Assembly (NCBI GenBank): GCA_023388335.1
Contig: JAEWGL010000003.1
Coordinates: 1 to 10,302, forward strand
Length of the DNA: 10,302 nucleotides
From: Pseudomonadota bacterium
GTDB lineage: Bacteria > Pseudomonadota > Gammaproteobacteria > Pseudomonadales > Pseudomonadaceae
Direction of reading: 5' to 3'
Below the pieces are notes generated by a model. That model worked only from the letters and a program-made list of their open reading frames with translations. It was not told where the DNA came from and made no database searches. Position 1 is the first letter of the stretch; each line of letters opens with the position of its first letter. Shown in pieces: positions 5,438 through 10,302 of this stretch. A program made the translations under genes and the position numbers.

Positions 5438-6496
5438 GTGCGGGTACTGATCATCAAGACGTCCTCCCTGGGCGATGTGATTCACACCTTGCCGGCGCTC
5501 ACCGATGCCGCCCACGCGATCCCGGGCATTCGCTTCGATTGGGTGGTGGAGGAAGGCTTCGCGGAAATCCCCAGTTGGCACCCGGCGGTCGACCAGGTCA
5601 TCCCGGTGGCGATTCGTCGCTGGCGCAAGAACCTCTGGCAGACCTTCAAGAGCGGCGAGTGGCGCCAGTTCAAGCAGCGTCTGCGCGAGCGCCAGTATGA
5701 CCTGGTGATCGACGCCCAAGGCCTGGTCAAGTCGGCCTGGCTGACGCGCCTGGTCAAGGCGCCGGTGGCCGGGCTCGACCGTTATTCGGCCCGTGAGGGC
5801 TGGGCTAGCCGTTTCTACGACCGACGCCTGTCGGTCGCCCTTGGCCAGCATGCGGTCGAACGGGTGCGTCAGCTGTTCGCCCTGGCGCTGGCCTACGACT
5901 TGCCGGCGGGGCTTGGTGACTATGGCCTGAACCTCGATCGCCTGCAGTTGCAGCCCGCGGCGCCCTATGTGGTGTTCTTGCATGGCACGACCTGGGCCAC
6001 CAAGCACTGGCCGGAGGTCTATTGGCGTGAACTGGCCGAGCGCCTGGGGCGCAAGGGCCTGCAGGTGCGCCTGCCGTGGGGCAACCCGGACGAGCAGGCG
6101 CGTGCCGAGCGTATCGCCCAAGGCTTGCAGCACTGCCAGGTACTCCCCAAGTTGAACCTTGCCGGGGTCGCCCGGGTGCTGGCAGGCGCCAAGGCCTGCG
6201 TGGCAGTGGATACCGGCCTGGGTCACCTGGCCGCGGCGCTGGATGTGCCAACCCTGTCGCTGTTCGGGCCGACTAACCCGGGCTTGACCGGGGCCTATGG
6301 CAAATCCCAGGTGCACCTGGCGAGCGATTTCCCCTGTGCGCCTTGCATGCAGAAAAAGTGCACCTACAAGCCGAGCGCCGAAGATCTGCGCCGTTTCGAT
6401 ATCAAACGCGAGTGGCCCTTATGCTTCACTCGCCTGAATCCCGAGCATGTGGCGAGCCGCTTGAGCGCGTTGCTGCTGGCTGAGGATGTCCGTTGA
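5438..6496 (+). CDS. waaC: ADP-heptose:LPS heptosyltransferase I
   Basis: WaaC transfers the first heptose from ADP-heptose to Kdo2-lipid A, ahead of WaaF in the pathway. The 352-residue GT9 protein begins (V)MRVLIIKTSSLGDVIHTLPA, the classical WaaC start with catalytic Asp13. It contains TKHWP (188-192) and VDTGLGHLAAALD (257-269) in the donor-binding half, followed by SLFGPTNPGLTG. The C-terminal part has a Cys cluster, PCAPCMQKKC (C300, C303, C308). The start is GTG at 5438, immediately after the waaF TAA; GAGG at 5426-5429 inside waaF serves as ribosome binding site with 8-base spacing. The position of the family-typical N-terminus makes this start firm despite the rare codon. Its stop overlaps the waaG ATG by one base. 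Confidence 0.95.
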   Translation: MRVLIIKTSSLGDVIHTLPALTDAAHAIPGIRFDWVVEEGFAEIPSWHPAVDQVIPVAIRRWRKNLWQTFKSGEWRQFKQRLRERQYDLVIDAQGLVKSAWLTRLVKAPVAGLDRYSAREGWASRFYDRRLSVALGQHAVERVRQLFALALAYDLPAGLGDYGLNLDRLQLQPAAPYVVFLHGTTWATKHWPEVYWRELAERLGRKGLQVRLPWGNPDEQARAERIAQGLQHCQVLPKLNLAGVARVLAGAKACVAVDTGLGHLAAALDVPTLSLFGPTNPGLTGAYGKSQVHLASDFPCAPCMQKKCTYKPSAEDLRRFDIKREWPLCFTRLNPEHVASRLSALLLAEDVR

Positions 6497-7620
6497 TGCA
6501 ACTGGCTTTCGTGCTGTACAAATATTTCCCCTTCGGCGGCCTGCAACGCGATTTCATGCGCATTGCCCTGGAATGCCAGAAGCGTGGCCACCAAATTCGC
6601 GTCTATACGCTGATCTGGGAAGGCGACGTGCCGCCAGGCTTCGAAGTGCTGGTCGCGCCGGTCAAGGCGCTGTTCAACCATCGGCGCAATGAGAAGCTCA
6701 GCGCCTGGATGGCGGCGGACCTGGCCAAGCGTCCGGTCGACCGCTTGATCGGTTTCAACAAGATGCCCGGCCTTGACGTCTATTACGCCGCCGACGGCTG
6801 CTTTGAGGACAAGGCGCAGAACCTGCGCAACAGCCTCTATCGGCGCTGGGGCCGCTACCGGCATTTCGCCGATTACGAGCGCGCGGTGTTCGCCAAGGAT
6901 GCCCGCACCGAGATCCTGATGATCTCCGAGGTGCAGCAGCCGCTGTTCATCAAGCACTACGGCACGCCGCTGGCGCGCTTCCACCTGCTGCCCCCGGGCA
7001 TCTCCCAGGACCGCCGCGCCCCAGCCAATGCTGCCCAGATCCGTGCCGAATTTCGCAAGGAGTTCGGCCTGGGCAAAGACGACCTGCTGCTGGTGCAGAT
7101 CGGCTCGGGCTTCAAGACCAAGGGCGTGGACCGCAGCCTCAAGGCCCTGGCGGCTTTGCCCTCGGCGTTGCGCAAGCGCACGCGGCTGATGGTCATTGGC
7201 CAGGACGACCCCAAGGTGTTCCAGCTGCAGAGCGCGGCCCTGGGCCTGGGCGAGCAGGTGCAGTTTCTCAAGGGCCGTAGCGACATCCCGCGCTTTCTGC
7301 TCGGGGCCGACCTGCTGATCCATCCGGCCTACAACGAAAACACCGGAACTGTGCTGCTCGAAGCCCTGGTCGCCGGCCTGCCGGTGTTGGTCTCGGCCGT
7401 CTGCGGCTATGCCCACTACATTGCCGAAGCCGACAGCGGCCTGGTGCTTGACGAGCCGTTCGAGCAGGAGCAGCTCAACCGTTACCTGCAGGGTATGCTC
7501 GAAGATGGCCAGGCCCGCGCCAGCTGGGCGCGCAATGGGCTGGCCTTTGCCGACACGACCGACCTGTACAGCATGCCGCAGCATGCCGCCGACGTTATTC
7601 TGGCTCCGGAGCGCGCATGA
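6496..7620 (+). CDS. waaG: LPS core glycosyltransferase WaaG (GT4)
   Basis: WaaG adds the first outer-core hexose to heptose II: glucose in E. coli; in Pseudomonas the sugar at this position is galactosamine. The 374-residue protein shows the GT4/GT-B layout: MQLAFVLYKYFPFGGLQRDF with the GGLQR donor-loop motif at 14-18, GSGFKTKG (203-210), and HPAYNENTGTVLLEALVAG (276-294) with the E-x7-E pair E281/E289 that binds the nucleotide sugar. The start is ATG 6496, in a TGATG overlap with waaC; TTG 6493 one codon upstream is possible but the family starts MQLAF. GAGGA (6482-6486) is the ribosome binding site. It overlaps waaP by four bases (ATGA). No membrane segment is apparent; the family is peripheral to the inner membrane. 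Confidence 0.94.
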   Translation: MQLAFVLYKYFPFGGLQRDFMRIALECQKRGHQIRVYTLIWEGDVPPGFEVLVAPVKALFNHRRNEKLSAWMAADLAKRPVDRLIGFNKMPGLDVYYAADGCFEDKAQNLRNSLYRRWGRYRHFADYERAVFAKDARTEILMISEVQQPLFIKHYGTPLARFHLLPPGISQDRRAPANAAQIRAEFRKEFGLGKDDLLLVQIGSGFKTKGVDRSLKALAALPSALRKRTRLMVIGQDDPKVFQLQSAALGLGEQVQFLKGRSDIPRFLLGADLLIHPAYNENTGTVLLEALVAGLPVLVSAVCGYAHYIAEADSGLVLDEPFEQEQLNRYLQGMLEDGQARASWARNGLAFADTTDLYSMPQHAADVILAPERA

Positions 7621-8423
7621 AACTGATACTGGCCGAACCCTTCCAACGCCTGTGGGCCGGGCGCGATGCCTTCGAGGCCGTCGAGGCCCTGCAAGGCGAG
7701 GTGTACCGCGAGCTGGAAGGCCGCCGGACCCTGCGCACCGAAGTCCAGGGCCGGGGCTACTTCGTCAAGATCCATCGTGGTATTGGCTGGGGCGAGGTGT
7801 TCAAGAACCTGTTCAGCGCCAAGCTGCCGGTGCTGGGTGCCGGCCAGGAATGGCGAGCCATCGAACGCCTGCACGAGGTCGGCGTGCCGACCATGACCGC
7901 GGTGGCCTACGGCGAGCGTGGCAGCAATCCGGCGGCGCAGCATTCGTTCATCGTCACCGAGGAGCTGGCGCCCACCGTCAGCCTGGAAGACTTCAGCCTC
8001 GACTGGCAGCGCCAGCCGCCGGAGCCGCGGCTCAAGCGCGCGGTGATCGCCGAAGTGGCAAAGATGACCGGCACCATGCACCGCGCCGGGGTGAACCACC
8101 GTGATTGCTACATCTGCCACTTCCTGCTGCACACCGACCGGCCGGTGACCGCCGATGACCTGAAGCTGTCGCTCATCGACCTGCACCGTGCCCAGACGCG
8201 GACGAAGATCTCCCGGCGCTGGCGCGACAAGGACCTGGCGGCACTGTACTTCTCGGCGCTCGACATTGGCCTGACCCAGCGCGACAAGCTGCGTTTCCTG
8301 CGCGGTTACTTCCAGCAGCCGCTGCGCCAGGTGCTGGTCGAGGAAGCGGCGCTGCTGAACAAGCTCCAGGCCCGGGCGCAAAAGCTCTACGAGCGTAAAC
8401 AACGGTATGGGGACGCGCTCTGA
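7617..8423 (+). CDS. waaP: LPS core heptose (I) kinase WaaP
   Basis: WaaP is a cytoplasmic sugar kinase with a eukaryotic-kinase-like fold that phosphorylates heptose I of the inner core. The phosphates bind divalent cations and stabilise the outer membrane; in P. aeruginosa the gene is essential. The 268-residue protein shows the beta-3 lysine in YFVKIHRG (K51), the helix-C Glu (QEWRAIERL, E78), the catalytic loop HRDCYICHF with H161-R162-D163, and the metal-binding Asp in LIDLHRAQ (D188). D163 is the position shown to be catalytic in P. aeruginosa WaaP. Start ATG 7617 overlaps the waaG stop (ATGA), with GGAG at 7608-7611 five bases upstream. It is the first of four adjacent kinase-like genes and overlaps the next by one base. 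Confidence 0.95.
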   Translation: MKLILAEPFQRLWAGRDAFEAVEALQGEVYRELEGRRTLRTEVQGRGYFVKIHRGIGWGEVFKNLFSAKLPVLGAGQEWRAIERLHEVGVPTMTAVAYGERGSNPAAQHSFIVTEELAPTVSLEDFSLDWQRQPPEPRLKRAVIAEVAKMTGTMHRAGVNHRDCYICHFLLHTDRPVTADDLKLSLIDLHRAQTRTKISRRWRDKDLAALYFSALDIGLTQRDKLRFLRGYFQQPLRQVLVEEAALLNKLQARAQKLYERKQRYGDAL

Positions 8424-9157
8424 TGGCGGGTTGGACACTGGCACCAGGCTTTGGCAGCCTGGCGGCGGATTTTGGCAGTATCGATGCGGTGTTCGCCCTT
8501 GAGGGCGAACGCCTGACCCGCGACCCGCTCAGTGAGGTCATCCGCGTGCAGCGCGGTGGGGTCAACTATTACGTCAAGCGCTACACCGGCGCCGGCAAGG
8601 GCCTGCGCCGCTATCTGGGCCGGCCGCGGATCAAGGCCGAATGGCAGAACCTCAAGCAGTTCGCCAAGTGGGGCATCCCCACCGCCGAAGTGGTCGCCCA
8701 TGGCCTCGAGCGCAACGGCCTGGCCTTTGGCCGCGGGGCGATGATCACCCGCGAGCTGCCGCGTACCGAGGATCTCTCGGTGCTCGCCGAGCGCAACGAC
8801 CCACGCCTGGCCGATCGCGCCTGGGTCGACCACGTCAGCCGCCAGCTGGCCCGGCATACGCGGGTCATGCATGACCACCATTTCACCCACAACGACCTGA
8901 AGTGGCGCAACCTGCTGGTGGATGACCAGGCCACGGTGTTCTTCATCGACTGCCCGACCGGGGATTTCTGGCGCGGCTTCATGTTGCGCCACCGGGTCAT
9001 CAAGGACCTGGCGTGCCTGGACAAGGTCGCCAAATATCACCTGTCGGCCACCCAGCGCCTGCGTTTCTACCTGCAGTACCGCGGACACCAACGCCTGAAT
9101 ACGGCGGACAAGAAGCGTATCCGGCTTGTGGTGAGTTTTTTCGAGGGACGCGAATGA
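8423..9157 (+). CDS. wapP: LPS core kinase of the WaaP/InaA family (WapP-like)
   Basis: This gene sits where P. aeruginosa has wapP (PA5008), which acts with WaaP in heptose phosphorylation; the exact acceptor is not shown by sequence. The 244-residue protein keeps the kinase core: YYVKRYTG with K52, KAEWQNL with E73, the catalytic loop HNDLKWRNLLV with H156-N157-D158 and N163, and the metal Asp in FFIDCP (D176). The HND loop with DLKWRN spacing is closer to canonical protein kinases than that of WaaP. ATG 8423 lies in a TGATG overlap with waaP, with GGGGA at 8409-8413. It overlaps wapQ by four bases. No signal peptide or membrane segment is seen, consistent with cytoplasmic action on nascent core. 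Confidence 0.87.
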   Translation: MAGWTLAPGFGSLAADFGSIDAVFALEGERLTRDPLSEVIRVQRGGVNYYVKRYTGAGKGLRRYLGRPRIKAEWQNLKQFAKWGIPTAEVVAHGLERNGLAFGRGAMITRELPRTEDLSVLAERNDPRLADRAWVDHVSRQLARHTRVMHDHHFTHNDLKWRNLLVDDQATVFFIDCPTGDFWRGFMLRHRVIKDLACLDKVAKYHLSATQRLRFYLQYRGHQRLNTADKKRIRLVVSFFEGRE

Positions 9158-9906
9158 GCGACTACCTGGCCAGCGCCGATACGGCTCTGCTGCAACGTCA
9201 CGGCCTGAACGACTTCGACGCGCTGTGGACGCTGCAGCTCGACGCCGTGGACGAACCGAACACCGGCCGCGGCGGCTGGAGCAGCGTCTACCGCCTGGAG
9301 TTGGAGGGCAAGGGCTACTACCTCAAGCGCCAGAGCGACTACCTGACGCGAACCCTGCACAGCCCGCTCGGCGAGCCGACCTTCGCCCGCGAATTTCGCA
9401 ACATCAGCCGTTACCAGAAACTGCACATCCCGGCCTTGCAGGCGGTGTTCTATGGCGAGCGCAAGGTCGCTGGCCAGCACCGCGCGATCCTCATGACCCG
9501 CGCCTTGGACGAATGGAGTGACCTGGAGGGCCTGCTCGGCCAATGGCCGCAACTGGACGCTGCCCAGCGGGTCGGCATTCTGCAGGCCTGCGGACAGCTG
9601 GCGCGGACCCTGCACAAGGCCGGACAGTTGCATGGCTGTTTCTACCCCAAGCATATTTTCCTGCGCGCGCGCAGCACTGGCTGGCACGCGCAGCTGATCG
9701 ACCTGGAAAAGACCCGGCCGTTGCTATTCGGCATGCGTGACCGACTCAAGGACCTGGAGCCGCTGCTGCGCCGTGCGCGGGCATGGAGCGAGGGGGATGT
9801 GCGCACCCTGCTCGCCGCCTACCTCGAACAGCCCGCCGGCAGTGCGGTGGTCGATACCTGGTTGCAGCGCCTGGTGCGCCGCCGTCGTGAAAAAGAGGCC
9901 CGCTGA
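9154..9906 (+). CDS. wapQ: LPS core kinase-like protein (WapQ-like) with altered catalytic loop
   Basis: This gene matches the position of P. aeruginosa wapQ (PA5007), the next gene of the core-phosphorylation block. The 250-residue protein has a glycine-rich N-terminal segment (GRGGWSSVYRLEL, 38-50), the beta-3 lysine in YYLKRQ (K58), a helix-C Glu in FAREFRNI (E80) and a metal Asp in LIDLEK (D183). The catalytic loop, however, reads HGCFYPKHIFL (160-170); aligned with WaaP HRDCYICHF, the catalytic Asp is replaced by Cys162. It may therefore be a pseudokinase, or use another residue. The start is set at ATG 9154 although the frame is open upstream: GAGGGA (9143-9148) sits five bases before it and the ATGA overlap follows the pattern of the operon. 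The tail is basic (VRRRREKEAR). Confidence 0.85.
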   Translation: MSDYLASADTALLQRHGLNDFDALWTLQLDAVDEPNTGRGGWSSVYRLELEGKGYYLKRQSDYLTRTLHSPLGEPTFAREFRNISRYQKLHIPALQAVFYGERKVAGQHRAILMTRALDEWSDLEGLLGQWPQLDAAQRVGILQACGQLARTLHKAGQLHGCFYPKHIFLRARSTGWHAQLIDLEKTRPLLFGMRDRLKDLEPLLRRARAWSEGDVRTLLAAYLEQPAGSAVVDTWLQRLVRRRREKEAR

Positions 9907-10302
9907 TGCGTTTGTCTGAACTCAAGGCTGCCGGGCGTACCCCGGCGCTTCCCTTGTCCGTGACCCTGGCCGATGCCGCCGGCAGCGCCCAATTGCAGCT
10001 GCTCAGCCTGCTGCGCGTGCTACCCGGACAACGTTATGTCGGTGCCGGCGTCTGGCGCGGCAAGCCAGTGCTGGCCAAGTTGCTGGTCGGCAGCAGCGCG
10101 CCCCGGCACTTTCAACGCGAGCTGCAAGGCGCGCGGCTGATGGCCGCCCAGGGCCTGACCACACCACAATTGCTCGCCGACGGGTTGCGCGAAGGCGAGG
10201 GCGGCTGGCTGCTGTTCGAGTTTCTGGAGAACGCCCAGGGCCTGGGCGATGCCTGGGCTGACGTCGAAGGCCTGACGCCACTGGCCGATGAACAACAGCA
10301 GG
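9906..10302 (+). CDS. Fourth kinase-like protein of the LPS core cluster (PA5006-like), 5' part
   Basis: An open frame starts at ATG 9906 in a TGATG overlap with wapQ and runs off the right edge after 132 codons. GAGG at 9895-9898, seven bases upstream, supports the start. The product begins MRLSELKAAGRTPALPLSVT. It shows features of the N-lobe of a WaaP/InaA-type kinase: a beta-2/3 hairpin with VGAGVWRGKPVLAKLL (45-60, candidate ATP-binding K58), a helix-C Glu (FQRELQGARLM, E72), and a hinge-like WLLFEFLENA (101-110). The catalytic loop lies beyond the window, so activity cannot be judged. By position it corresponds to P. aeruginosa PA5006, a predicted kinase studied together with WapP and WapQ. 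Confidence 0.82.
   Translation, partial: MRLSELKAAGRTPALPLSVTLADAAGSAQLQLLSLLRVLPGQRYVGAGVWRGKPVLAKLLVGSSAPRHFQRELQGARLMAAQGLTTPQLLADGLREGEGGWLLFEFLENAQGLGDAWADVEGLTPLADEQQQ

Noticed and set aside
4208..6316. 702-codon open frame on the minus strand across waaF and waaC
   Set aside because: It is antisense to two clearly recognised genes with intact motifs and extends into the intergenic region. Its composition (Gln-, Gly-, Ala-, Arg- and His-rich) is what high-GC antisense frames give, and no family motif is seen.
6493..6495. TTG as the start of waaG, one codon before the ATG
   Set aside because: ATG 6496 fits the TGATG overlap used elsewhere in the operon and gives the family-typical MQLAF N-terminus.
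9013..9153. Upstream extension of the wapQ frame (start at 9013)
   Set aside because: The extension lies inside wapP. ATG 9154 has a good ribosome binding site and the ATGA overlap typical of this operon, so the open upstream stretch is chance.

Overview
The window looks like chromosomal DNA of a fluorescent Pseudomonas, most probably of the P. putida group. Three things point there: uniformly high GC with codon use to match, a gene order (aceE on the reverse strand, then glnE, waaF, waaC, waaG, waaP and further kinases) that I recall from Pseudomonas chromosomes, and REP-type intergenic palindromes of a kind common in P. putida genomes. No IS element, phage gene, CRISPR array, tRNA or rRNA was seen.

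Layout. Positions 1-356 hold the N-terminal part of aceE (pyruvate dehydrogenase E1) on the minus strand, running off the left edge. Positions 357-739 are a divergent intergenic region. It contains two operator-like palindromes (TGTAGT-TTT-ACTACA and a near-perfect inverted copy) with centres 52 bp apart, and a third small dyad between them. Positions 740-3676 encode GlnE, the two-headed adenylyltransferase/adenylyl-removing enzyme acting on glutamine synthetase. Positions 3675-4225 are a noncoding tandem array of a 198-bp unit (2.8 copies) that carries REP-like palindromes and starts on the glnE stop codon. Positions 4226-4387 hold a candidate promoter and a strong leader hairpin before the lipopolysaccharide (LPS) core operon.

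From 4388 to the right edge runs a tightly packed operon for the LPS inner core: waaF and waaC (heptosyltransferases II and I), waaG (glycosyltransferase adding the first outer-core sugar), waaP (heptose kinase), then wapP, wapQ and the start of a fourth kinase-like gene. Every junction is either a direct abutment (TAA|GTG) or a 1- or 4-base stop/start overlap (TGATG, ATGA), so the cluster is probably translationally coupled. WaaC and WaaF build the Hep-Hep backbone on Kdo-lipid A, WaaG extends it, and the kinase block phosphorylates the heptoses. Core phosphorylation is known to be essential in P. aeruginosa.

No wholly new system was found. The points most worth a second look are the paired operator between aceE and glnE, the recently amplified REP-bearing 198-bp array, the bulged hairpin before waaF, and the replacement of the catalytic Asp by Cys in the WapQ-type kinase.
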